Positions 1-7,459 of a stretch of 23,262 nt of DNA are shown here, piece by piece. The translations under genes and the position numbers were made by a program. Location of the stretch: contig JAZKEN010000055.1 of the NCBI GenBank assembly GCA_040387035.1, positions 1 to 23,262 of the forward strand, read 5' to 3'. Each line of letters starts with the position of its first letter. The first letter of the stretch is position 1. The stretch comes from Methylotenera_A sp040387035. GTDB lineage: Bacteria > Pseudomonadota > Gammaproteobacteria > Burkholderiales > Methylophilaceae. The notes under the pieces are model-generated. The model saw nothing but the letters and a program-made list of their open reading frames with translations, did no database searches and was not told where the DNA came from.

Positions 1-1038
1 GATGGCATAGGACCAGAAATTGTTGCACAGGCGGTTAAAGTATTAAAAGCGCTGAATATTAAAGATTTAAGCATGACGGAAGCGCCGATCGGTGGTGCAG
101 GTTATGAAGCGGCTGGTGACCCATTACCGGATGCGACGCTGAAATTAGCCAAAGAATCGGATGCCGTGTTACTAGGTGCGGTGGGCGATTGGAAATACGA
201 CAAGCTTGAGCGCCACTTACGTCCTGAGCGCGGTTTATTACGTATCCGTAAAGAGTTGAATCTATTTGCTAATTTGCGTCCAGCCTTGTTGTATCCTGAA
301 TTAGCGGGTGCTTCCACGCTGAAACCAGAAGTGGTTTCTGGCCTGGATTTGATGATTATTCGCGAGTTGACCGGTGATATTTACTTTGGCCAGCCGCGTG
401 GCATCAGTACGTTAGAGAACGGTGAGCGTGAAGGCATCAACACCATGCGCTATAACGAATCTGAGATTCGCCGCATTGGTCGCGTGGCGTTTGATATCGC
501 CATGAAGCGTAATAAAAAAGTGTGCTCGGTTGATAAGGCCAACGTGCTGGAAACGACGGAGTTGTGGCGCCAAGTGATGATTGAATTATCTGCCGAATAT
601 CAAGAAGTCGAGTTAAGCCATATGTATGTGGATAACGCGGCTATGCAGCTGATTCGTGCGCCAAAACAATTTGACGTGATGGTGACAGGTAATATCTTTG
701 GCGATATTTTATCGGATGAGGCTTCCATGCTCACTGGCTCAATCGGTATGTTGCCTTCTGCTTCGCTGGATGCGAATAACAAAGGTATGTATGAGCCTAG
801 CCATGGCTCTGCACCTGATATTGCAGGCAAGGATATTGCAAATCCATTAGCGACGATTCTATCGGTAGCCATGATGTTACGTTACACATTTAATGATGAA
901 ACAAACGCAACTAAGATTGAGAACGCCGTGAAAAAAGCCTTGGCACAAGGCTACAGGACGGCCGATATTGTCACGGAAGGCTGTCAAAAAGTGGGATGTA
1001 ATGCAATGGGCGATGCGGTAGTCGCAGCACTTAGTTAA
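1..1038 (+). CDS. leuB: 3-isopropylmalate dehydrogenase, 5'-truncated by window edge
   Basis: LeuB oxidises and decarboxylates (2R,3S)-3-isopropylmalate to 2-oxoisocaproate with NAD+, the third dedicated step of leucine synthesis, in the cytoplasm. The frame is open from base 1 and reads DGIGPEIV at once, the nucleotide-site motif that normally begins near residue 8-12, so only about 10-15 residues are missing. Family motifs follow in order: the RELTGDIYFG block, SVDKANVLE with the catalytic lysine, YVDNAAMQL, the metal-binding aspartates in GDILSDEASML, and YEPSHGSAPDIAGK near the NAD site. The 345 visible residues plus the missing start fit the usual ~355. Internal ATGs such as the one at base 73 are not the true start because conserved sequence precedes them. 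The gene lies 55 bp ahead of asd, the usual beta/gammaproteobacterial order; leuC and leuD would be expected upstream. Isocitrate or tartrate dehydrogenase are the related alternatives, but the motifs and context favour LeuB. Confidence 0.97.
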   Translation, partial: DGIGPEIVAQAVKVLKALNIKDLSMTEAPIGGAGYEAAGDPLPDATLKLAKESDAVLLGAVGDWKYDKLERHLRPERGLLRIRKELNLFANLRPALLYPELAGASTLKPEVVSGLDLMIIRELTGDIYFGQPRGISTLENGEREGINTMRYNESEIRRIGRVAFDIAMKRNKKVCSVDKANVLETTELWRQVMIELSAEYQEVELSHMYVDNAAMQLIRAPKQFDVMVTGNIFGDILSDEASMLTGSIGMLPSASLDANNKGMYEPSHGSAPDIAGKDIANPLATILSVAMMLRYTFNDETNATKIENAVKKALAQGYRTADIVTEGCQKVGCNAMGDAVVAALS

Positions 1039-1093
1039 TAAATTAAATAAAATAGAGCTCTTACAAGCTTAGTTGGTTTTACGGAGTAGCAAA

Positions 1094-2206
1094 ATGTTGA
1101 AAGTTGGATTCGTTGGTTGGCGTGGTATGGTAGGCTCAGTGCTGATGCAGCGCATGGTGGAAGAGAATGACTTTGCGCTCATCGAGCCGCAATTTTTTAC
1201 GACCTCCCAAGTTGGTGGTAAAGCGCCCAATATCGGTAAAGAATCAGCATCATTAAAAGATGCCAAAAATATCGCCGATTTAAAAGCCATGGATGCGATT
1301 ATTTCCTGCCAGGGCGGCGACTACACCAGCGAAATTTTTCCGCAATTACGCCAAGCCGGCTGGAAAGGCCATTGGATCGACGCGGCTTCTACCTTGCGCA
1401 TGGAAAAAGATGCGGTGATCATTTTGGACCCGGTCAACCTTAACGTTATTCAAGACGCCCTTCATAAAGGCGGTAATAACTGGGTGGGCGGCAACTGTAC
1501 CGTTTCACTGATGTTAATGGCTTTAAATGGTTTGTTTAAAGCGGACTTAATTGAGTGGGCAACCTCCATGACTTACCAGGCGGCATCGGGTGCCGGTGCA
1601 CAAAATATGCGTGAACTGCTCAAGCAAATGGGTGAGGCGCATCTTGCTGCAAATGAGTTATTAAGAGATCCGGCATCAGCAATTTTGGATATCGATCGTG
1701 AAGTCGCGGGCACGTTGCGCGATGAAACATTCCCGACTGCCCATTTTGGTGTGCCATTGGCCGGTAGCCTGATTCCCTGGATTGATAAAGACTTAGGTAA
1801 TGGCCAGAGTAAAGAAGAATGGAAAGGCCATGTTGAGACCAATAAAATTTTAGGTCGTGAAGCCAATCCAATCCATATCGATGGGCTTTGTGTGCGCATC
1901 GGCGCCATGCGCTGCCATAGCCAGGCTTTAACCATCAAGCTTAAAAAAGATGTGCCTTTGGCAGACATCCATGCCATGTTGGCTGAAGCCAATCAGTGGG
2001 CAAAAGTGATTCCAAATGAGCGTGAGGCGAGTATGCGTGAGTTATCACCTGCCGCAGTAACAGGTACACTGATTACACCTGTCGGACGTTTACGTAAATT
2101 GAATATGGGCAATGATTACCTGTCAGCCTTTACTGTGGGTGACCAGTTATTGTGGGGTGCAGCGGAGCCATTAAGAAGAATGTTACGCATATTGGTAGAG
2201 AGCTAA
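1094..2206 (+). CDS. asd: aspartate-semialdehyde dehydrogenase
   Basis: Asd reduces aspartyl phosphate to aspartate semialdehyde with NADPH, the branch point to lysine/diaminopimelate, threonine and methionine. The ATG at 1094 is chosen because a GGAG sits 7 bases before it and translation starts MLKVGFVGWRGMVG, the NADPH-binding glycine loop. An in-frame TTG at 1073 would add seven unconserved residues. The protein has 370 residues (E. coli 367). The catalytic Cys135 in GGNCTVSLM falls at exactly the E. coli number, and Arg268 and His275 (LCVRIGAMRCHS) are one off E. coli Arg267/His274. The QAASGAGAQNM substrate block is present. This is the gram-negative, E. coli-like subclass. It follows leuB and precedes fimV as in Pseudomonas. 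Its product feeds homoserine, and so the metZ reaction encoded later in the window. Confidence 0.97.
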   Translation: MLKVGFVGWRGMVGSVLMQRMVEENDFALIEPQFFTTSQVGGKAPNIGKESASLKDAKNIADLKAMDAIISCQGGDYTSEIFPQLRQAGWKGHWIDAASTLRMEKDAVIILDPVNLNVIQDALHKGGNNWVGGNCTVSLMLMALNGLFKADLIEWATSMTYQAASGAGAQNMRELLKQMGEAHLAANELLRDPASAILDIDREVAGTLRDETFPTAHFGVPLAGSLIPWIDKDLGNGQSKEEWKGHVETNKILGREANPIHIDGLCVRIGAMRCHSQALTIKLKKDVPLADIHAMLAEANQWAKVIPNEREASMRELSPAAVTGTLITPVGRLRKLNMGNDYLSAFTVGDQLLWGAAEPLRRMLRILVES

Positions 2207-2252
2207 ATTGTTAAAAATTATAAAAAGCTTGATTAAAATCCAACAACAAGCA

Positions 2253-2298
2253 CATACAACCACATAGCTTGCTAATATAATGTGTATTATGAGCTTGC
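2253..2298 (+). promoter_or_regulatory. possible fimV promoter with overlapping dyad
   Basis: A perfect TATAAT lies at 2276-2281 in the 155-bp asd-fimV gap. A weak -35-like CATACA lies at 2253-2258 with a 17-bp spacer. The -10 overlaps a short perfect dyad, ATAAT-GTGT-ATTAT (2277-2290), and the dyad is flanked by direct copies of AGCTTGC at 2266-2272 and 2292-2298. All of this is seen in the sequence. That it is a promoter, and that a regulator binds the dyad, is inference. Perfect -10 hexamers arise by chance in AT-rich spacers, and the -35 is poor. Confidence 0.35.
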
Positions 2299-2361
2299 AA
2301 CTCTAAGTAATTGATGTTATTTTTCTTATTGCATGTGTAGGTAAATTTTAAGGGTGAAATA

Positions 2362-5169
2362 GTGCATAACTCAAAATTAAAGAGGATAACAGTTGCTTTG
2401 TGTATGGCCCTAGCGCCTATAGCTGTTTTTTCGGCGGGGCTTGGTAAGCTAAATGTAAGTTCTGGTCTAGGTGAGCCGCTAAGAGCAGATATTGAATTAT
2501 TATCTGTTACACCTGAAGAATTAAACAGTATTTTTGCCGTCATCGCTTCTGAAGAAGCTTATGCAATTCAAGGAATTGATCGCCCGGCTTCACACAACAC
2601 GATTAAAGTTGAAGTGGGTAAAAATGCAAATGGCACACCCATATTAAAGCTTAAATCTACGCAGCCTATTAGCGAGCCATTCCTGGATATGCTGATCCAG
2701 GTTGATTGGGCTTCTGGTCGCCTGTTAAGAGAATATACCGTTTTACTGGATCCCCCGGGTTACGTAGGTGAAACCGAAAGCACTACAACCCAATTACCTG
2801 CAGTCAAATCCACTGTTACGCCATCTCAAAATTCAACGGTCAATTCAACAGTAGTTAAAAAATCTACTACTAGCGATAAACCTAGGCAAGCAAGACCAGC
2901 GCAAGCCGCTAATGATAGCGCTACTTCATCCGCTGAAGAATACCAGACACAGCGTGGCGATTCGCTGGCTAAAATTGCGCGCGAGTACAAGCCGGAAGAC
3001 ATTAGCCTGGATCAAATGCTGGTGGGTTTATATCAGGCAAACCCTAGCGCGTTTGATGGCAAAAACATGAACCGACTCAAAGTCGGAAAAATCATACGCC
3101 TGCCTTCAGAACAAGAGCTAGCCTCTTTGTCGCGTCAGCAAGCGTCTAAAGAAGTCAAAGTGCAATCGGCTAACTGGAATGAATACCGCAACAAGCTTGC
3201 AGGTATTGTTGCCGAATCCGCACCGAGTGAATCTGAAGCCAGTACCCAATCGGCCGATGGTAAAATTAAAAGTGCCGCTGAAGATAAATCCATGCCAGCT
3301 ACCACTGGCCCAAAAGATGTCGTGAAGTTATCTGCCGGCGAAGCAGCTTTAACAAAAAAAGAAGCGGATGATGTAAAAAACCTGCAAGCCAAGATCACCG
3401 CTTTGCAAGAAGAATCGACAGCGCGCGAAAAAAGTGTAATAGAAGCGCAAGAAAAAACCGCTGCTTTGGAAAAGCAAATTGCGGATATGCAGCAATTATT
3501 GGCGTTGAAAAACGGTGCAATGTCTGACATGCAAAAGCAGGCAGAAATGCAAGCCGCATTGGATAAAAAAGCTAACGATCAGATGCCTCCGGCAATCGAA
3601 CAGCCTGTTGAAACGGCGCCAGTAGCAGAGCCGGCACCGGCTAATGTAGAGCCGCCTGCGCCACCTGTTGCAGTAGTGAATCCGTCAGTGCAGCCTGCGC
3701 CAGTGGTGGTGGCAGAGCCGGTCGCTGAAGCAGGCTTTTTAGATGGTGTCGATTTGCCTTTGCTTGGAACGGCGGCTGGTATCCTAGCCTTGCTGGGTGG
3801 CGGCTGGATGTACTTGCGCAATAAACGTAAGCGTAATTTAGCCGATTTCGAACAAGGCATCATGACTTCAGGTGGTTTAAAAGCCAATACCGTTTTTGGT
3901 AACACGTCTGGTTCCAGTGTCGATACGGGAGATACATCATTCTTGACTGATTTCTCACAAAGTGCCAATGGCGGCATGATAGACACCAACGACGTCGACC
4001 CGATTGCCGAAGCTGAAGTGTATATGGCTTATGGGCGTGATGCACAGGCTGAAGAGATATTAAAAGATGCTATTTCAAAAGAGCCTAAGCGCTACGAATT
4101 GCATTTAAAATTGCTTGAGATGTATGCGGCCAGCAAAAATGTTTCGGCATTTGAAACCATCGCCGGCGAGCTATATACCACTCTGGGTGCTGAAGATCCC
4201 ACCTGGGCTAAAGTAGCTGAGATTGGCCATAATCTGGAACCAAGCAATCCACTGTACCAGGCTAATACGGCCCATTCTGCAGCCCACGGCACTAATGAAA
4301 AATTGCAAGCCAATGATTTTTCAGATTCCCCCATTGCCAGCGAAACAGACTTGGATTTTACTTTTGACAATGATTCGTTGCTCCAAAACTCTGCCTCCTC
4401 TACCAGTGATAAAGATGCATTCGATTTAGAGTTGGATGCATTGGCTAATCAAAACCCTGATGAGATGGAATTTACAAGTAGCGTTGCTGCAACCGAGAGC
4501 TTAACAGCGGATACCATTCAAAGTTTAGCCAAAGCGGATCCGGCACCAGAAGAGCTAGCGCCTGAAATCAATGCAGCTGCAGCCGAATCTAACGATGCAC
4601 TGGATTTTGATTTTGGCAACCTGACACCTGCGGCAGAAACGCCAGTCGAAGCAGAGGATGCGAATTTTGGCCACACAATGCCAGGTTTGGATATGTCCGG
4701 CTTTACCTCAACAAAAATAGAGCCTGAATTAGCAGCAGACACTTCAGATACACCACAGTTGAGCGAATCAAATCTGACCGAGCCAGGCTTGACGGATGTT
4801 GAAGAAATTAGTTTTGCTACTGTTGATTCGCCAGTTGAAGAATCTAATTTTAATTTTGATTTAAGCTCACTGTCGCCTGAAGCGGCTAGTTATGTTGACG
4901 ACGATGCAGCAACCGCCAACACTTATGATTTATCTGCCATTAGTTTGGATATGACAGATGCCGATACCATCCAGAATGCAAACTCGTCAGAAGACCTTGA
5001 GTCTAGCGAAGATCAGCCGATTGAAATTGAAACCAAGCTGGACCTAGTGGCCGCCTATATTGAAATGGATGATTCGGAAGGCGCCAAAGAGTTGCTTGAT
5101 GAGGTCATGAAAGAGGGCAGTGCAGCGCAACGCAAACGCGCTGAGGCTTTATTGGTAAAGCTGGGTTGA
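2362..5169 (+). CDS. fimV: FimV-family peptidoglycan-binding polar hub protein
   Basis: FimV proteins are inner-membrane proteins that bind peptidoglycan and organise the cell pole, type IV pili/twitching and c-di-GMP/cAMP signalling. The start is GTG 2362, with AGGG at 2351-2354; the product begins with a signal peptide (about residues 1-25, VALCMALAPIAVFSA). A FimV N-terminal domain follows (GLGKLNVSSGLGEPLRADIEL), then a LysM domain at ~194-249 (QTQRGDSLAKIAREY through GKIIRLP), a predicted coiled coil at ~329-400, a Pro/Val/Glu-rich linker at ~408-456 and one membrane helix at ~464-486 with a basic RNKRKR stop. The cytoplasmic part holds a TPR-like segment (~542-610, AEAEVYMAYGRDAQAEEILKDAI), a long acidic region with repeated FxF motifs, and the C-terminal FimV TPR motif (~890-935, KLDLVAAYIEMDDSEGAKELLDEV). 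At 935 residues it is typical of the family. It lies between asd and truA as in Pseudomonas. FimV is the firm call; its exact pilus role here is not visible. Confidence 0.93.
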   Translation: MHNSKLKRITVALCMALAPIAVFSAGLGKLNVSSGLGEPLRADIELLSVTPEELNSIFAVIASEEAYAIQGIDRPASHNTIKVEVGKNANGTPILKLKSTQPISEPFLDMLIQVDWASGRLLREYTVLLDPPGYVGETESTTTQLPAVKSTVTPSQNSTVNSTVVKKSTTSDKPRQARPAQAANDSATSSAEEYQTQRGDSLAKIAREYKPEDISLDQMLVGLYQANPSAFDGKNMNRLKVGKIIRLPSEQELASLSRQQASKEVKVQSANWNEYRNKLAGIVAESAPSESEASTQSADGKIKSAAEDKSMPATTGPKDVVKLSAGEAALTKKEADDVKNLQAKITALQEESTAREKSVIEAQEKTAALEKQIADMQQLLALKNGAMSDMQKQAEMQAALDKKANDQMPPAIEQPVETAPVAEPAPANVEPPAPPVAVVNPSVQPAPVVVAEPVAEAGFLDGVDLPLLGTAAGILALLGGGWMYLRNKRKRNLADFEQGIMTSGGLKANTVFGNTSGSSVDTGDTSFLTDFSQSANGGMIDTNDVDPIAEAEVYMAYGRDAQAEEILKDAISKEPKRYELHLKLLEMYAASKNVSAFETIAGELYTTLGAEDPTWAKVAEIGHNLEPSNPLYQANTAHSAAHGTNEKLQANDFSDSPIASETDLDFTFDNDSLLQNSASSTSDKDAFDLELDALANQNPDEMEFTSSVAATESLTADTIQSLAKADPAPEELAPEINAAAAESNDALDFDFGNLTPAAETPVEAEDANFGHTMPGLDMSGFTSTKIEPELAADTSDTPQLSESNLTEPGLTDVEEISFATVDSPVEESNFNFDLSSLSPEAASYVDDDAATANTYDLSAISLDMTDADTIQNANSSEDLESSEDQPIEIETKLDLVAAYIEMDDSEGAKELLDEVMKEGSAAQRKRAEALLVKLG

Positions 5170-5214
5170 TTGTTTGGTAATGTCAATACGGCATTTTTAA
5201 TGTTCATGAATGCT

Positions 5215-5251
5215 AAAAAAGCTGAGTTTATGCTCAGCTTTTTTATTTTTT
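5215..5251 (+). terminator. intrinsic terminator after fimV
   Basis: A perfect 12-bp stem, AAAAAAGCTGAG (5215-5226) with CTCAGCTTTTTT (5233-5244), encloses the 6-base loop TTTATG and runs into more T residues to 5251. The GC-containing core plus U tract is a classic Rho-independent terminator 45 bp past the fimV stop. The A-tract upstream means it could act on both strands, but no - strand gene is present. Confidence 0.9.
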
Positions 5252-5270
5252 ACAATGAGCCTGATTCAGT

Positions 5271-5942
5271 ATGCCTGATTTAAAAGAAAATTTTGTTATT
5301 AACACCATCACGCAGTTAAGCTGCTTTTTGGTGTTTTCCATTGCGATGAATCAGTTGAGCCTGCTACACGTGCTTGTCATGACCAGCCTGTTAGTGGTTG
5401 CGCTGATTGCCATTAAAGCCGGGCAGTTTTTGCGCATGCTTAAACGTATGAAGTGGTTTTTTTTGGTGATGTTGCTTATTTTTACTTTCAATACACCTGG
5501 CCAGCACATTCAAGGCTGGGATTATTTTTTAAGCCCCACTTATGAAGGCCTGGCATCCGGGTTGCTGCAAGTGTTTAGAATGCTGGCACTGCTTGCTGCC
5601 TTGTCTCTTATCATGGCAATTAATACCAAGCAGCAACTGATTTCAGGGTTTTGTTTTATGTTATTACCGCTGCAATTTTTGGGCTTTGAAATACAACGCT
5701 TTGCGGCGCGATTATGGTTAACGCTAGAGTATGTTGAAGCGGCTCAATATTCGGATCAGCAAAAATTCAAGCAGCATCAAGGCCTGCTTAATCAATTAAA
5801 GGCATTTGGGCATGTCCACGATACACAACCAGCCGATTCCAGCATCACCTTTACAATGCCTGTATTTAAAGTATTGGATATGGTGGTGATTGCCGGCTTA
5901 ATGGTGATTAGCTGTTATGTTTTAGTGAAGGCATTGGCATAA
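5271..5942 (+). CDS. predicted inner-membrane protein, CbiQ/EcfT-like
   Basis: This 223-residue protein has about five hydrophobic segments (roughly 12-26, 31-50, 60-74, 98-117 and 202-220). The middle resembles the T component of energy-coupling factor transporters (CbiQ/EcfT family): a GLLQVFRMLALLAALSLI helix, then LLPLQFLGFE, then an amphipathic FAARLWLTLEYVEAAQY stretch like the coupling-helix region. The Ala-Arg-Gly signatures that EcfT uses to contact its ATPases are not evident, and no A or S component gene is nearby. Transport is therefore only a suggestion. The ATG at 5271 follows the fimV terminator by about 20 bases without a good Shine-Dalgarno. A TACAAT at 5251-5256 could be a -10, giving a leader of about 8 bases, but its -35 is poor. 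The stop overlaps the truA start in TAATG, which suggests translational coupling. It may instead be a lineage-specific membrane protein of unknown role. Confidence 0.6.
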   Translation: MPDLKENFVINTITQLSCFLVFSIAMNQLSLLHVLVMTSLLVVALIAIKAGQFLRMLKRMKWFFLVMLLIFTFNTPGQHIQGWDYFLSPTYEGLASGLLQVFRMLALLAALSLIMAINTKQQLISGFCFMLLPLQFLGFEIQRFAARLWLTLEYVEAAQYSDQQKFKQHQGLLNQLKAFGHVHDTQPADSSITFTMPVFKVLDMVVIAGLMVISCYVLVKALA

Positions 5943-6721
5943 TGCGCATTGCCTTAGGGGTTGAGTACGACGGCGCCAATTTTTGCGGCTGGCAGAGTCA
6001 GCCACAGCTATGCGGTGTACAAGATGCATTAGAAGCGGCAATCAAAAGCTTAAGCTTACAAGAGGTGCGTATACATGCTGCAGGTCGCACGGATACTGGC
6101 GTTCATGCGCTGATGCAAGTCGTGCATTTTGAATGTGAGGTATTAAGGCCGTTAAGTGCCTGGGTGCGTGGCGTCAATACCTTTCTGCCAGCAAGTGTGC
6201 GGGTAGTCTGGGCGCAAACCGTGAATGAGGATTTTCATGCAAGGTTTTCTGCCACCCAGCGCCATTATCAATACCTGTTGATCAATCAGCCCACCGCGCC
6301 CGCTATTCAGGCCACCAAGGCGGGCTGGTATCATCTGCCCCTGGATGTGCCAGCCATGCAGCAGGCGATTGCTTTGTTGCAAGGCGAACATGATTTTAGT
6401 GCGTTCAGGGCGAGTGAGTGCCAGGCAAAATCACCTGTTAGAAATTTGGCTCAGGCCAGTATTACGGCAAAGCAAGAGTCTATAATCTTTAATTTTTCCG
6501 CCAATGCATTTTTACAGCACCAGGTGCGTAATATGGTGGGTGCCCTGGTGTACGTGGGTAATGGTAAATATACGCCGGATTGGATAGCGCATTTGCTCAC
6601 GCAAAAAGACCGTAGCTTATCGCCGCCTACATTTTCACCTAATGGCTTGTACCTGACTGGCGTTGATTACGGTGCTCAATTTAACTTGCCTGATACGAAA
6701 CGCTATCTAAGGCTTATATAA
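5942..6721 (+). CDS. truA: tRNA pseudouridine(38-40) synthase
   Basis: TruA converts uridines 38-40 of the tRNA anticodon arm to pseudouridine, which supports translational accuracy. The 259-residue product carries the family signature AAGRTDTGVHA with catalytic Asp51 (E. coli Asp60). It also has the N-terminal RIALGVEYDGANFCGWQ block, RHYQYLL and the C-terminal FLQHQVRNMVGALVYVG helix that lines the active site. The length fits the family (about 260-275). Its ATG overlaps the stop of the preceding membrane-protein gene by one base (TAATG), so it is probably translated by coupling. trpF follows after 51 bp. The fimV-truA-trpF order is conserved in Pseudomonas and many betaproteobacteria, with the membrane-protein gene as the extra member here. 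Confidence 0.97.
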   Translation: MRIALGVEYDGANFCGWQSQPQLCGVQDALEAAIKSLSLQEVRIHAAGRTDTGVHALMQVVHFECEVLRPLSAWVRGVNTFLPASVRVVWAQTVNEDFHARFSATQRHYQYLLINQPTAPAIQATKAGWYHLPLDVPAMQQAIALLQGEHDFSAFRASECQAKSPVRNLAQASITAKQESIIFNFSANAFLQHQVRNMVGALVYVGNGKYTPDWIAHLLTQKDRSLSPPTFSPNGLYLTGVDYGAQFNLPDTKRYLRLI

Positions 6722-6722
6722 T
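6717..6722 (+). promoter_or_regulatory. possible -10 element before trpF
   Basis: A perfect TATAAT overlaps the truA stop codon, 50 bp ahead of the trpF ATG. There is no recognisable -35 at 16-18 bp upstream and no extended -10 TGn. It could give trpFBA its own transcript, but chance is equally plausible. Confidence 0.25.
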
Positions 6723-6772
6723 ACAATCCGCGTGTGTAACAAATATCTTAATTTGGAATTAAAACCGGCAAA

Positions 6773-7408
6773 ATGAATCAATTCAGGACAAGAGTTAAAA
6801 TCTGCGGCATTACGCGTGTGCAGGATGCGCTGGAAGCGGTCCGATGTGGCGCAGATGCTATTGGCCTGGTGTTTTATGCGGCCAGCCCGCGCTGCGTTAC
6901 AGTGCAGCAAGCGCAACAAATCGTGGCAGCATTGCCGCCATTTGTCAGTGTCGTGGCTTTGTTTGTCAATGCTAGCCCAGCTGAAATTGAGGTAATTACC
7001 TCGCAAGTGCGTATTGATACGGTGCAGTTTCATGGCGATGAAACGGCAGAAGATTGTGCAAGAATTAAATTGCCATATTTTAAGGCGATTCGCGTTAAGC
7101 CTGACACTAATTTGTTACAATATGAAATAGATTTTAGCAGTGCAAAAGCCTTGCTTTTAGATACTTATTCAGAGACGGCATACGGCGGTACCGGGCATGT
7201 GTTTGATTGGGATCTGATTCCAGCCAATATGAGCAAGCCAGTGATACTGGCAGGCGGGTTGCTTGCGGAGAATGTAGGGCTGGCCATTCAAAAAGTGAAG
7301 CCTTACGCAGTAGATATTAGTGGTGGCGTAGAGTCAAGCAAAGGCATAAAAGATGCTGAAAAAATAGCTGCGTTTATGCGGGCTGTGCAGTCAGCTTATG
7401 ATGCCTGA
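6773..7408 (+). CDS. trpF: phosphoribosylanthranilate isomerase
   Basis: TrpF performs the Amadori rearrangement of N-(5-phosphoribosyl)anthranilate to CdRP in tryptophan synthesis. The monofunctional 211-residue (beta/alpha)8 barrel starts RVKICGITRVQDA with the general-base Cys11. LLLDTY carries the general-acid Asp130, and YGGTG plus VDISGGVESSKGIKD form the phosphate-binding loops. The ATG at 6773 gives a normal N-terminus; only a weak purine run precedes it. It heads a trpF-trpB-trpA group; trpE, trpG, trpD and trpC are absent, matching the split trp arrangement usual in betaproteobacteria. Product and pathway are secure. Confidence 0.97.
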   Translation: MNQFRTRVKICGITRVQDALEAVRCGADAIGLVFYAASPRCVTVQQAQQIVAALPPFVSVVALFVNASPAEIEVITSQVRIDTVQFHGDETAEDCARIKLPYFKAIRVKPDTNLLQYEIDFSSAKALLLDTYSETAYGGTGHVFDWDLIPANMSKPVILAGGLLAENVGLAIQKVKPYAVDISGGVESSKGIKDAEKIAAFMRAVQSAYDA

Positions 7409-7459
7409 TTAGAAACATAAAAACCAAGTTATATAAAAGATCGAATTGAGGAGTTAGTG

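Noticed and set aside
1073..1093. In-frame TTG start that would lengthen Asd by seven residues
   Set aside because: The ATG at 1094 has a GGAG at proper spacing, and the Asd glycine loop begins directly after it. Cys135 then falls at the E. coli number.
2211..2543. 110-codon - strand frame spanning the asd-fimV gap
   Set aside because: It overlaps the fimV signal-peptide coding region, has no ribosome site and its translation resembles no family.
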